Positions 13,001 to 23,875 of a DNA stretch of 64,000 nt are shown in pieces; positions within the stretch are counted from its first letter, which is position 1, and every line of letters begins with the position of its first letter. Origin of the DNA: Thunnus maccoyii (Eukaryota > Chordata > Actinopteri > Scombriformes > Scombridae); NCBI RefSeq assembly GCF_910596095.1, contig NC_056553.1:887170-951169 (forward strand), in the 5' to 3' direction. The translations under genes and the position numbers were made by a program. A model generated the notes under the pieces. The model made no database searches and had not been told where the DNA came from. It was given only the letters and a program-made list of their open reading frames with translations.

Positions 13001-16000
13001 CATCTCACACATCAGGACATCCAGGAGCCTCCACATCATGTGTCACATCCCAGTCTTCTGCTGGATCACTGCTAGAGTTCTGGAACACATGTTGACTACA
13101 GACAAGAGAGCACAGCTGCCCAAGACCCTGACTGACCTGTACTCACATTTCCTGCTGGTTCAGACAAAGAGGAGGAAGCACAAGTATGATGAGGCACATG
13201 AGACAAAACCCCAGGAGCTGACAGAGGCTGACAGGGAAGTTCTTCTGAAGCTGGGGAGGCTGGCATTTGAACAACTGGAGAAAGGAAACATCATGTTTTA
13301 CAAGGAAGACCTGGAGCAGTGTGGTCTTGATGTCACAGAGGCCTCGGTGCTATCAGGATTTTGTACAGAGATCTTCAAAAGAGAGAGTGTGATCTTCCAG
13401 AAAACAGTCTACTGCTTTGTTCATTTGAGCGTTCAAGAGTTTCTGGCTGCGGTCTACATGTACCACTGTTACACCAACTGGAATACAGAGGTACTGGAGG
13501 ACTTCCTGGGACCAGAATGGACTAGATATGGTAACATTGGCGTAAACTTGGAGGTGTACCTCAGCAGGTCCTTAGGGAAAGTCCTACAAAGTGAAAATGG
13601 CCACTTGGACCTGTTTGTTCGCTTCCTTCATGGCCTCTCTCAAGAGTCCAACCAGAGTCTCTTAGGAGAGCTGCTAGGTTGGACAGAGAACAGTCCAGAA
13701 ATTATCCAGAGAGTCATCGAAAACCTGAAGAAGGAGAGCATGTACTATAGCTCTCCTGAAAGAAACATCAACATCTTCCACTGTCTGATGGAGATGAACG
13801 ACCGCTCAGTACATCAGGAGATCCAAGAGTTCTTGAAGTCAGAGAACAGATCAGAGAAGAAACTCTCTGAGATCCACTGCTCAGCTCTGGCCTACATGCT
13901 GCAGATGTCAGAGGAGGTTCTGGATGAGTTGGACCTGATGAAGTACAACACATCACAGCAGGGACGACGGAGACTGATCCAAGCTGTGAGCAACTGCAGA
14001 AAGGCTCGGTAAATCCAGATTACACAAAAACATCTTTGCTGTTTGTGATGCCTACTCTGAATTTTCTTTCTAGAGTGGACTATAACGGACTTCAGCTCCC
14101 CTAAATCCATTATTTATGATTCAATTCAGGACTAGATAAAATGAAATAGAATAGAACAACAAAAATAACAGAACAATAAAACCATTCCACAGTGACTGAA
14201 TTTTACACAAAGCACTTTACAACTCTTGAGAAGTAGAGAGGTATAAGAATATTTTATTATTAGTTTTACTATTGCTACACTTGATCTTGGCACTGTTTTA
14301 ATGTCAAATTTGTAATTACAGATGTTATGACTTTGACTTCTGGTACTGTCAAGCTGTGGCCTCAGCTCTCAAGTCAAACCCATCTCATCTGAGAGAGTTG
14401 TATGTGAGGACTGAAAAATATATAGAAAAGTCTGACGCAAAGCTGCTGTCTGCTGCATTGGAGAGCCCACACTGTAAACTAGAGATTCTGAGGTTAGTTT
14501 GCTTAATATCTTAATAAATAAAAATCGTGGCCCACAATTTGCTTATGCAGCAGTTTCTGGTACAACATGCCTGATTTAAAATGTATTCTCTAATGACAGG
14601 TTAAACTGTAAGATGGAACCAGAAGGCCTTGGCTATCTACTCTCAGCTCTGAAGTCCAACCCCTCCCAACTGAGAGAGCTGGATCTAAGTAACAACTATT
14701 TTTTGTCATCACACATTAAGCTTCTGTGCGATCTTTTGGAGAATGCTGAGTGTAGACTGGAGACCCTGAGGTTTGTTTAAATCTTCCCATTTATATACAT
14801 TTACATGCTGTCAGATACAAAATAGAAAATGATGTTTTTGATGGATTTTGGTACAATAAGTTTGATTTGTTGTGATTTGTCTAATTACAGGCTGCAAAAC
14901 TGTTCACTTTCTGAGATCAGTGGTGCTTCTTTGGCCTCAGCTCTAGAGTCCAATCCCTCCCATCTGAAAGAGCTAGACCTGAGTAATAACTCCATACTGT
15001 GGGATTCAAGACTGTGTTGGCTGTCTCATAAATGGAAGACACTAGAGACTCTGAGGTGAGAGTGTGCTTTATTAGTTCTTTGCTCATAAACATTATGTGT
15101 GGTGTCAATAAATTAAGTTCTGTATAGCTGATTAACAAAATAGTTATAAGCACACCAAGTCACAATGCTCTTTACCCTCTTAAATGTATTCAGACTGAGG
15201 TTCTGCAGGTTGTCAATGAGAGGCTGTGCTTCACTGGCCTCAGTTCTGATGTCCAAACCCTCCCAATTGAGAGAGCTGGATCTGAGCTACAGCAAGTTCC
15301 TACAGAAGTCAGAGAAGAAGCTGCTGTCAGGAGATTTTAAGAATCAACTTGAGACTCTCAAGTAAGTTTACTTATATGAAAATGGAGGAGGCTGGATGAT
15401 CAGGTGGGGAATATTATTAAACAGCTTTTTAGTACACACTTTGATATACATCTTCTGATTGCAGACTTAATGGCTGTGGACTAACAGACAAAAGCTGTGC
15501 TTCTCTGGCCTCAGCTCTGAAGTCCAACCCATCCCATCTGAGAGAGCTGGAGCTGATGAACAACAACCTTCAGGATTCAGGAGTGACGTTACTGTCTGCT
15601 GAACTGGAGAGTTCAGATTGTATACTGGAGACTCTGAGGTTAGTTCAGATACTGCAATAAGTTTTATTATGGAGACAAGGCTCTTTGGTCACAGAAACAA
15701 ATGATCACTGAAATACATAATTTTTCTAGAAAAACTAATTTTGTGCTAAGGCAGGTTAGGTGGCATGGTTAAGTATTTGTTGACATTCCTTTATACGTAT
15801 GCATGTTATATCTTTAAAATACATTGCACTATATTTTAATACCACTTATATGTATCACACATTCTGTAATTAGGCTTGGCAGCTGCGAACTGTCAGAGAT
15901 CAGCTGTGCTTCTCTGGCCTCAGCTCTGAAGTCCAACCCTTGCCATCTGAGAGAGCTGGATCTCAGTGAAAACAAGATAAATGATTCAGGAGTGAAGCTG

Positions 16001-19000
16001 CTGTGTGATTTTCTGGAGAATTCACACTGTAGACTGAAGACTCTGAGGTAATGTAGCACTTAAAAGGATATTGCCTGCAATTTTTTGTATTTTATTGGTT
16101 TGGCTCTGCAGATGAGATTTGTTGACAATAAGAAAAATATAGAAAATTACCAGCCTTATCCTTTAATAGTTCTGTAAGTACATAGTTGTTTAATATATGA
16201 AGATCCAGGCAATGTCACTACAATAGTTAAATGGCAAAGCCCACTTATTGGAACAACATAATGTTGAGCAACACTGTCTAGATTTTAAGGGAGCGTCTAG
16301 TGTGAACATGAATAATCTTTTGCCTTGCCATATTCATGTGAATATGACAGCTAGATTGTTTGTGCAGTTCATGTGTCTTTGCCATGAACAACCAATGTGT
16401 ACTGAGTACACAGATATTAACTGTGGGCAACTTGAGTTATCAGCTGGTTAAAAAATGTAGAACAAAAGTGGTTTCAGAGAGGTATATATAGGTGTGCCTT
16501 CACCACCAACATATCATGGAACACGTAGCATGTGTGCTGAGCTCTCAACCTTCTCTGAGCAGGTGGGTGGCAGTCAGATTGAGACCCACTGGGTTCTGGG
16601 TACCAAGACTGCAGTGCGCTACTGGACTGGCATTGCCACACTCTCTACTCCTTTCCTCCTACTGCAGTGCACAGTTCACAGCAAGTCACAAAAATACCAA
16701 ACTGACACAGTTGAGGAAATAACCTCAGTGTGCTCCAGGAAAGTACCAGTTCTTTGTTATTTTCACTGGGCGGAGCTGCATTCTGCACTGTGTGCCAACA
16801 CTAAAATAGAGCTCTAAGTGTTTGCGTCAGCTCAGATCCAACTGATGCCATAATTTACTGGAAACTGTGAGATCAATTAATCAATCAATCAATTAATGTT
16901 TATTTATATAGCACCAAATCATGACAAAAGTCATCTCAGGGCACTTTTCACATAGAGCAGGTCTAGACCATACTCTTTAATTTACAGAGACCTAACAATA
17001 CCCCCATGAGCATGCACTTGGTGGCAGTGGCAAGGAAAAAATCCCCTTTAACAGGTAGAAACCTCAAGCACCTGGCTTTTGGTGTGCGGCCATCTGCTTT
17101 GACCGGTTGGGTTGAGAGAGAAAGAAAGGGGGGGGGGGGGGGGGGGGGGGGTGGTGCATTAGTGCACTTTGTAGAAATAACTACAAGATGCTGTTGATAC
17201 ATTGTTGATAATGGTGCACTGGGGGGGACTTTTAATACAATCATGCAAACATTTTTAAAAGTGCTGACTGGAAGTCAGTACAAACTGCATTGATCAAACC
17301 ACTCCACAATAATGTTGACCGTAAAAACAAGAATACTGCCAGCTTAAACACTACATGATGTCAAGCAAGATATGCATGCTTAATTGTTTTTTAGATTGAT
17401 GGACTGCAGTTTGTCAGAGATCAGCTGTGCTTCTCTGGCCTCAGCTCTGAAGTCTAACCCCTCCCATCTGAAAAAGCTGGATCTAAGTGACAACAAGCTG
17501 CAGGACTCAGGAGTGAAGCTGCTGTGTGATATATTAGAGATTTCAGACTTTGAAATGGAGACCCTGAGGTCAGTTCACCCAACTGTGGTTTAGTCTACCC
17601 CTTTCATTTTTAAGCAGATGATGCTTATGCTTTTTGTATTAAATCATACTAAACACATTAATGCTATCATTGCACTCAGATGGTGTCTAGAAATTGATAT
17701 AGAATGAAGATCCTATATTGCAATTCAACTAATTTGATATGTATCCGCTCATGAAAGACTTGATAACTGTGGACTGACGGAGATCAGCTGTCCATCTCTG
17801 GCCACAGCTCTGAAGTCCAACCCCTCCCATCTGATAGAGCTGGATCTGAGTCATAACGAGCTGCAGGATTCAGGAGTGAAGCTTCTGTGTGATTTTCTGG
17901 AGAGTCCACAATGTAGACTGGAAACTCTGGGGTATTTGAGGCACTGTCTTTTTACTCTAAATGGAACTGAATTGACAGAACAGTAATAGTGTTCTTAAAT
18001 CTTCCTCATTCTACAGGTTGGTATGCTGTATGGTCACAGGGAAAGGCTGTGCTTCTCTGGTCTCAGCTCTGAAGACCAACCCCTCCCATCTGAGAGAGGT
18101 GGATCTAAATGAGAACAAGCTGCAGGATTCAGGAGTGAAACTACTGTGTGCTGGATTGGAAAATTGTAGATTAGAGACTCTGAGGTCAGTTCAAATAGTG
18201 TCTTATTTTTCTAAACTCCTGTGCATCCATGTGTGAATGTGTTTTGTTCTTTGTTTGAAAATAAACCAGCTGAGAAGGATGAACACTTTTACCAAATATG
18301 TCATATGCCATTTTATTCTGTATTCATCATTCTGTAATCAATTTAATATGTAAAGAACATTGTGCTTATGCTAGACAGTGCTATATAAGTTAAAATATTA
18401 TTATTATTATAAATTAAGTGATCAAGAAAATTTGTTCTTTTCACATGACCCAATTTATGAGCTCTACACGTGTGAAGGATTTTACCCACTTAAGCTGTCC
18501 ACTTTGTGACTACACAAAAATTTACTTGGCTATTTGTATCAGCATCCCAAAGACAGATGCAGCCATTTAGTGAGGAAAATATGCCATGTTTAATTGAAAA
18601 ATGAAAGTATGTCTATTAAGTCTGTTTTGAATACATGTTGTGATTGTACATGTCTAACAATTGGTTTGATGAGAAAAGATTGTTGTAATTTCCCACTTGC
18701 AGGCAACATAATTCCAGCTAAGATAGCTAATGTGCTTGCAAAAACAACTTTTGGTGTCAGGAAAAAATCCTCACATGCATGCAAAACTCTACCTTAAGGA
18801 CATTCTGTTCAGTATATGTGATCTTGTATGCATACAGGAAAAATAAAGAAAAAAAACAGATATTCTCTGTGTCTGCTGAACAAACTAAGACAAAAGAAGA
18901 CTGTGATGTACCAGATGCCCACAGTGGACAGTAGGGATTACAAAAGTTTTAGATGAGAGTGTAACATGATGCCTGAGAATTACTGTAATCACGCTGTACA

Positions 19001-22000
19001 AAAAACATTTACTGCAACTTATGTACTTTAATATCCCAGAGTTTAGTCATTGTGAGCAGCTTAGCAGATGTATTTATGTGCAGAAGTAACAAGGAAAATT
19101 GCAAAGCACTTTGGTCTGTATGTTTTTACTTTAAACACAGCTGTAAATTACCACAAAAGGTGGATATTTTTATTAGTATAATATGTCTGATTTGATATGC
19201 ATTTACTAATTATAGGCTTGTTATCTGTGGACTGATGGAGGTCAGCTGTGCTTCTCTGGCCTCAGCTCTGATGTCTGAAGTTTCCAATCTGAGAGAGCTG
19301 GATCTCAGTGACAACAACCTTCAGGATTCAGGAGTGAAGCTGCTGTCTGCTGGACTGGAGAGTCCACACTGTAAACTGGAGACTCTGAGGTGAAGTCATT
19401 TGATGTTACTTATGTAGATGTTATATTTCTCATGACAAGACAATAGTTTTTATCACATCTGACTGAACTCATATTCATTCTTTCACCAGACTTGATAGTT
19501 GTCAACTGACAGAGAGCTCCTGTGCCTTTCTGGCTTCAGTGCTGTCAAAGTATAAGCCCAAGTCCAGCATCTCCAGTATGAGAGAGCTGGATCTGAGTTA
19601 CAACAACCTGCAGGATTCAGGAGTGAGGCTACTGTCTGCTGGACTGGGGAATCAAAACTGTAGACTGAAGACTCTGAGGTCAGGACAGCTCTATTGAAGT
19701 GACAATCAGTTTGCCAAACAATTGTTGCTATTTGGTAATACAGTCATGTGAAAAAGATAGGACACCCATGAAAACATATATTTTTCAATGTATGTAAACA
19801 TATGGACATTTTATTTTAATTTAAACAAAAGTGAGAGATGGAGGTAATATAACTAAACAAATAAAATGTCTAAACTAAACAAATAAAAATAATGTCTTTT
19901 AAAAATGATTTGTATAATGTAATTGATCGAAATGCAATTTTCTTGTAAGGAAGTTAGAACCACGTTTATTACTACATACAATGCCTAAAATTAGGATTAA
20001 GTGCACCACATCAGGTGCAAATGATTAAAACTTTGTCAGAGAGGATTGTGGAGGAGCCTGTCTTATTTAAACCTCAGACATTTAGTTTTATTTTCTCTTG
20101 ATTGTTGAATTGAGTGGTATCACCATCAAAAGAGCTCTCTAAGGCCTTCAGAAAAAAGGTTGTAGATGCATATTAGTCTTGGAAGGGATTTAAAAAGTTC
20201 TCCAAACAATTAGAAATCAGCAATTCCACTGTCCAGAAAATAATTTAAAAGTTCAGAACATTTAAAACGACTGCCAACATGGCCAGGTCAGGCTGTACTA
20301 GCAAGTTCAGCCTAAGAGCAGACTGCAAGATGCAAAAAGAAGTCTCCAACAACCCTAAAATGCCATCATGGGACCTACAGGTAGCTCTTGCCACAGTTGA
20401 TTTCAAAGTACATGCATCTACCATCAGAAAAAGACTGCATAAGTTTGATTTTCATGGGAGGCATGCAAGGAGGAAACCCTTGCCCCCTCCTGTCAGTGGC
20501 TCCTGGTCTTCATAATAAAAGCTCTGTTGAGTCTTGTCAGTACAGGCTGTCACATTATGTCCATGGTTTGATTCTCCGCCATTATGATTGGCACTAATCA
20601 TCAATCAGACATGTGTTATTTACATACATACAACATAACCAGCACACATTTGTTAGAATAAAACCTGAGTATCACTACAAACAAACCATGGACATAACAT
20701 GACAGCTTGTACTGACAAGACTCAACAGAGACTGATTTGCATTGTTTAGCAGTGCAGGGACCAAAAGCATCACTGAAAGTCTGAATGGAGAGGCAGCAAA
20801 TCCAATAGTGAATAGGAAAAGGAAAAGCAGCAAGGAAATAGAAATGCAAATGGGAAAAAAGAATTGCTCTTTTAAATGTCTGATTAAAAGCTGTATTCTT
20901 AATTCAGTTTTCAAAGTCAGTGCTTTAGTTCTCTTTTAAAAACTGCATTTTCAAATTGATTTTGAAATTCCATTTTTATTAAAGAATTCATTAATTTTTA
21001 AATGATGTTTTTATTGACTATTTTAAAGTTGCTTTGTAAATCTCTTTTTAATTTGAACAGTTTATTGAAGGATAATTTCATTTGTAAATTCATTTTATAA
21101 TTCATCTTTTTAATTTTACAGTTAGTTATTAATTAATGAACTGCTTACTTGTTATTACTATTTCCATGTCTCTTGTGGTCCTTCATAATATCCTTATGCA
21201 TTACATTTATTAGAAGATACTACTATAATACTAGGTTTGGAGAGTTGAGCCAGAATAACAGTGGAGTGGGGCAGGCAGACAGAGACCACAGGGGAATAAT
21301 GAACCTGAGGCACAGGAAAACACAGAGTCAAACAAAGTTCAGGCAACCACAAGAGATTTACTGACTAGGAGTTTTAACTTGGCTGTAACATTAGTACCAC
21401 GCTGGCAAACTGATCATCTGGCGAAGACTGGAGTGAAGAGCTGGGGTGTATATACTGCAGGAGCTTGATAAGTGGATGGGTCACAGGTGTGTAGGTTGAT
21501 AGGCAGCAGGAGGGAAAGACACACACTGACAGAGAGAGAGAACGAACAGGGAACCAACAAGAAACAGAGGGGTAAACACCTGAAATACTAGGAATAAGGG
21601 AGAGGCAGAGCTGGACCATGACAACATTTCTGAAACACTTTGCTTCACCAGAAAAAACAGGTAGACAAGTCTCACTGTATTGGCAGTTTTTACTTCAGTG
21701 TCCAAGGTTGTTGCCACTGAACTGAGATGGAGTTATTATTTTATTATTAAAGACACAGCTCCCTAAACCTACCTCTCCTTCCCATCCTCACTCATCCTAT
21801 GAGCCATCTCTCACAATTGTACAACAGAGAGAGATGGGCTAAACACGGAATGTATTCTCACTCTTTAAATTCTTGTCTCACAAATCTACATAATTTAATG
21901 GTGTGGATTTAATATCTTAAATAATTATTGTGCCTTCTTTTATTGTTCAGACTGAACAAATGCAGTTTGTCAGAGATCAGCTGTGCTTCTCTGGCCTCAG

Positions 22001-23875
22001 CTCTGAAGTCCAACCCTTCCCATCTGAGAGAGCTGGAACTCAGTGACAACAAGCTTCAGGATTCAGGAGTGCAGCTACTGTCTGCTGGACTGGGGAGTCC
22101 ACACTGCAGACTGGAGACTCTGAGGTTGGTGCAGTTGCAGGATTGAATTTTATTTTGGAGACAGGGCTTAGATACAAATGATGGCTGAAATTTAAGGTGC
22201 TCTATTTTTGTGACTGTGTTACATTAACAGAGGTGCATATGCAGGGACAATACTATTCTTCTGGATAATGTTCTGCATTTGGACCTTTTAGGTAATGTTG
22301 TTGTTGAAGTAGCATAGCTAGGGATTTCTTTACATGAATCAGGAAGTACACTACAACTTTTGTACACATACACACTGTAACACCCACTCAGACCCCCTTT
22401 TCTTACAAACAAAAGTCCACACAGCAACTACATGCCTTCTGTTTTCATGATATTGCAAACTCATCTTTGGGAGCAGCCACTGATTTATAGAATAGAATAG
22501 AATATAACTTTATTGTCCATCCAGGTGGACAAAAAAGTTGTATTCTATTGTATTCTATTATTATATAAACAATTCATTACATTATTCTGTATAATGTGAA
22601 GGGTGTCACATGCAGTAACAACCCCACCCCTTTACAAAAGAGTAACTTTCTTAAGACAAAAGCGCATGCAGACCCATATGGTGACCCCAAGTTAGAGACA
22701 GGCTGGCACTTAGCAGCTTAGAGCCAGATATTTCCCTCAGGAGCTAGTGGAAACCAGGGCTAAAAGGAGAGTGAATATTGAACTTACATTCAAACGCCAC
22801 TCCAATGGGATGATCATGTTGTTCTGAGCCTGCTGGATGTGGAAGTAGGCAGCTGTTTTCTAACAAAGTTAGCCACATCTACTTCGACTGCTGATAATAT
22901 GTCAGAGGTTATGTTGACAGATTGTGCTGAAAACAACAAGCTGTACTGAAAACAGTTTTTTAAATTATTGTGACTAAAAACCCTGTCAGTCAGCCACCAA
23001 AATATATAACATTGAAAAAAAAATGTTTGTCTGCCATCTCACAGAAATTAAAGTTAGGGACAAACTCCTAACGTCTCCTATGAGGTAGATGCATGTTGCC
23101 ATAGAGTTTATGGAGTAATGACTTACAATAAGTAATGTACCCTGTTAATTTAACTGTGTGTCCTCCTGCAGGCTCAGATACTGTGGATTGACAGACAACA
23201 GCTGTGCTTTTCTGAAAACAGCACTTGAGTTCAACCCCTCCCATCTGAGGGAGCTGGACCTGGGTTACAATGACATGAAGAATTTGGGGACTGGGCATCT
23301 ATTATCATGTCTGAAGAATCCACATTGTCATTTGGGAACTCTGAGGTACAGACACATTTTTACATTGGGATGGAGCTAAAACATTAGCACTGGTTTCTTA
23401 AACTCCTTCTCTTTCTGCAGGTTGACAAGCAGTGACCTGAATAATGAAGGCTTTGGTTATCTGAATTCAGCTTTCTGTTCCACACAATGCAATTTGAAAG
23501 AGCTGGACCTGAGTTTTAACCTGGACTGTTCACCAGTGAAACAACTGTTTGCTCTACTGGGGAATCCACTGTGTGCTCTGGAGACTCTGAGGTCAGTAGT
23601 AGGTTGGACGCATTTTCGGTTGATTCATGTGAGCTAGTGGTAATTAAAAAGTTAGAAATCTGCCATTTTCTGCTAAATATAAACTATTTTCTCAATCTGT
23701 GTTTAAGTGTCAGATTTACACTTATTAAACACTTAACTTCAGTTTTGGACAGCCAGACAGAAAGCAATAACCACTCAGATCAGAGAGTAGCTTTGTTTCC
23801 AAGTGAGAGGAGGGCTGTGATCAGATGAGTTGACCTGCAGATAACTTTTACCTTTATCTCTACAGGATGGATTAA
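3915..23875 (+). CDS. NLRC3-like NACHT-LRR immune receptor (FISNA-NACHT, RING exon), 20 exons, 1606 aa
   Basis: Joined exons: 3915-4042, 5683-5802, 10142-10255, 10585-10805, 12202-14008, 14322-14492, 14600-14770, 14891-15055, 15194-15361, 15465-15638, 15874-16047, 17395-17568, 17758-17931, 18017-18184, 19216-19389, 19490-19678, 21951-22124, 23172-23345, 23421-23591, 23866-23875. The sum is 4821 nt, exactly 1607 codons with the stop, and every junction is in phase with GT-AG borders. Domains: three related N-terminal peptides (residues 1-120), RING finger (131-174), FISNA (about 197-270), NACHT with Walker A GVAGVGKT (293-300) and Walker [10 protein letters not shown] (about 365-373), then LRRs from 797. 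The start is chosen because the exon opens [10 protein letters not shown], the usual beginning of teleost NLRC3-like proteins, 12 nt after an acceptor. It is likely a cytosolic pattern-recognition or regulatory NLR. The coding sequence ends RMD straight after the LRRs, so no B30.2 (SPRY) domain is present, unlike many relatives. Gene-level orthology cannot be assigned because teleosts carry large families. Confidence 0.9.
4265..5022. mobile_element. piggyBac-like non-autonomous element in intron 1
   Basis: Flanked by ttaa on both sides (4265-4268 and 5019-5022), the piggyBac target duplication. The ends are inverted: cccttacata at the left and, on the opposite strand, ccctttacta at the right. 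A sub-terminal motif (gtcaaatttgacc) is also typical of piggyBac relatives. No transposase frame, so it is a MITE-type copy. Confidence 0.6.
5683..5802 (+). CDS. NLRC3-like exon 2: N-terminal peptide repeat 2
   Basis: 120 nt, phase-preserving. Encodes [19 protein letters not shown] and a [10 protein letters not shown] tail, closely related to exon 1. Acceptor gttttcag and donor gtaagag are clean. Confidence 0.85.
5803..7390. other. Intron 2, first part: nothing recognised
   Basis: AT-rich intron sequence. Short open frames on both strands at 5926-6241 and 6267-6551 show no domain, repeat or splice support. Confidence 0.4.
7395..7565. repeat. Palindromic MITE-like repeat
   Basis: Contains a perfect 22-bp palindrome at 7417-7438 centred on tccgga, followed by a long arm ending near 7565 in cctgcttcgtagtacaggcc. 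I recall this terminal sequence and core from a common fish element. Only one full arm is present, so the copy is truncated on the left. Confidence 0.55.
8095..8860 (+). mobile_element. Non-LTR retrotransposon (LINE) reverse transcriptase fragment
   Basis: In shifting frames the plus strand reads like a LINE reverse transcriptase: LPWESLCQC-type and [10 protein letters not shown] around 8165-8245, [19 protein letters not shown] at 8250-8310, and further on [11 protein letters not shown] near 8810. Frameshifts and stops show the copy is dead. Clade not assigned. Confidence 0.7.
9380..9995 (+). mobile_element. L2-like LINE 3' end in intron 2
   Basis: A frame at 9547-9789 encodes a typical LINE C-terminus ([18 protein letters not shown]). 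The following 3' region ends at 9960-9990 with gagacttttcctggttaaat and an aaagg tail, a hallmark of fish L2-type LINEs. It is in the same orientation as the host gene. Confidence 0.7.
10142..10255 (+). CDS. NLRC3-like exon 3: N-terminal peptide repeat 3
   Basis: 114 nt, phase-preserving. Encodes [19 protein letters not shown] and the same [10 protein letters not shown] tail as exon 2. The near-identity with exon 2, including the donor, points to a recent exon duplication. Confidence 0.85.
10585..10805 (+). CDS. NLRC3-like exon 4: C3HC4 RING finger
   Basis: Encodes residues 121-194. The metal-binding spacing is complete: C132-x2-C135-x11-C147-x1-H149-x2-C152-x2-C155-x15-C171-x2-C174, a canonical C3HC4 RING. 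Such a finger is found N-terminal in teleost NLRC3-like proteins and TRIM proteins. E3 ligase activity is possible but not shown. A basic run (KRSRPRPR) follows the last cysteine pair. Acceptor gagcag, donor gtaagac. Confidence 0.9.
10806..12201. other. Intron 4 of the NLRC3-like gene
   Basis: No exon, RNA gene or identifiable repeat found in 1.4 kb. A few short open frames have no supporting features. Acceptor at 12194-12201 (atcttccag ends the intron). Confidence 0.5.
12202..14008 (+). CDS. NLRC3-like exon 5: FISNA and NACHT NTPase with its helical and winged-helix parts
   Basis: An 1807-nt exon encoding residues 195-796. It starts after acceptor atcttccag (an open frame runs upstream to 12138 but lies in the intron) and ends at donor ctcg|gtaaat. 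The FISNA segment ([19 protein letters not shown]) is followed by Walker A, Walker B and the sensor-like TSRPAA (TSR near residue 421). This is the single large exon typical of the family, intact and without stop codons. Confidence 0.92.
14322..23591 (+). CDS. NLRC3-like exons 6-19: array of 14 ribonuclease-inhibitor-type LRR exons
   Basis: Fourteen exons of 165-189 nt, mostly 171 or 174, each starting in phase 2 after the last AG of an Arg or Lys codon and ending at ctgag|gt or a variant. Most follow the pattern C-x-L-(S/T)[15 protein letters not shown], then HLRELDLS-x-N and LQDSGVKLL, so each carries about two LRRs. The first, third and fourth are the most diverged. The exon at 19490-19678 is five codons longer. 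All are open in frame. Confidence 0.9.
16873..17155 (-). mobile_element. LINE/SINE-type 3' end with a 24-nt poly-G run
   Basis: Minus-oriented dispersed fish repeat. On the plus strand it starts near aattaatgtttatttatata and runs through ccccatgagcatgcacttgg and gcggccatctgctttgaccg, both familiar from teleost LINE/SINE 3' regions. At 17128-17151 lie 24 consecutive Gs. It sits in the 1.35-kb intron between LRR exons 6 and 7; the rest of that intron shows nothing recognisable. Confidence 0.65.
18185..19215. other. Intron between LRR exons 9 and 10
   Basis: About 1 kb of AT-rich sequence. A LINE-like 3' signature (gctatataagttaaaatatt) occurs near 18380. No hidden LRR exon was found in any frame. 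Confidence 0.4.
19739..20515 (+). mobile_element. Tc1-like DNA transposon fragment
   Basis: Begins with a Tc1-type end (cagtcatgtgaaaaagatag at 19741) after a TA. At 20279-20513 it encodes a diverged transposase N-terminus with the helix-turn-helix pattern [20 protein letters not shown] followed by RRKPLP. The catalytic domain is missing: the copy is cut off near 20515, where an inverted-repeat element follows. Confidence 0.75.
20521..20731. repeat. Fold-back element: 50-bp inverted repeats around 111 bp
   Basis: Arms 20521-20570 and 20682-20731 are inverted copies matching at 46 of 50 positions by eye, including gttgagtcttgtcagtac and atgtccatggtttg. It abuts the truncated Tc1 fragment, as though inserted into it. 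Non-coding. Confidence 0.7.
20740..21950. other. Distal intron 16 sequence before the LRR exon at 21951
   Basis: AT-rich from 20880 to 21230, then a more GC-rich block 21240-21620 that looks like a dispersed repeat (purine-rich, gacagagagagagaacgaac), class not recognised. No exon seen. Confidence 0.35.
22690..22870 (+). repeat. Dispersed repeat family A, copy 1
   Basis: Shares agccagatatttccctcagg, ctaaaaggagagtgaatatt and ggaagtaggcagctgtt with 51765-51955 (same orientation) and 27270-27400 (inverted). Non-coding. A LINE-like 3' signature (actttattgtccatccaggt) lies just before it at 22507. Confidence 0.6.
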
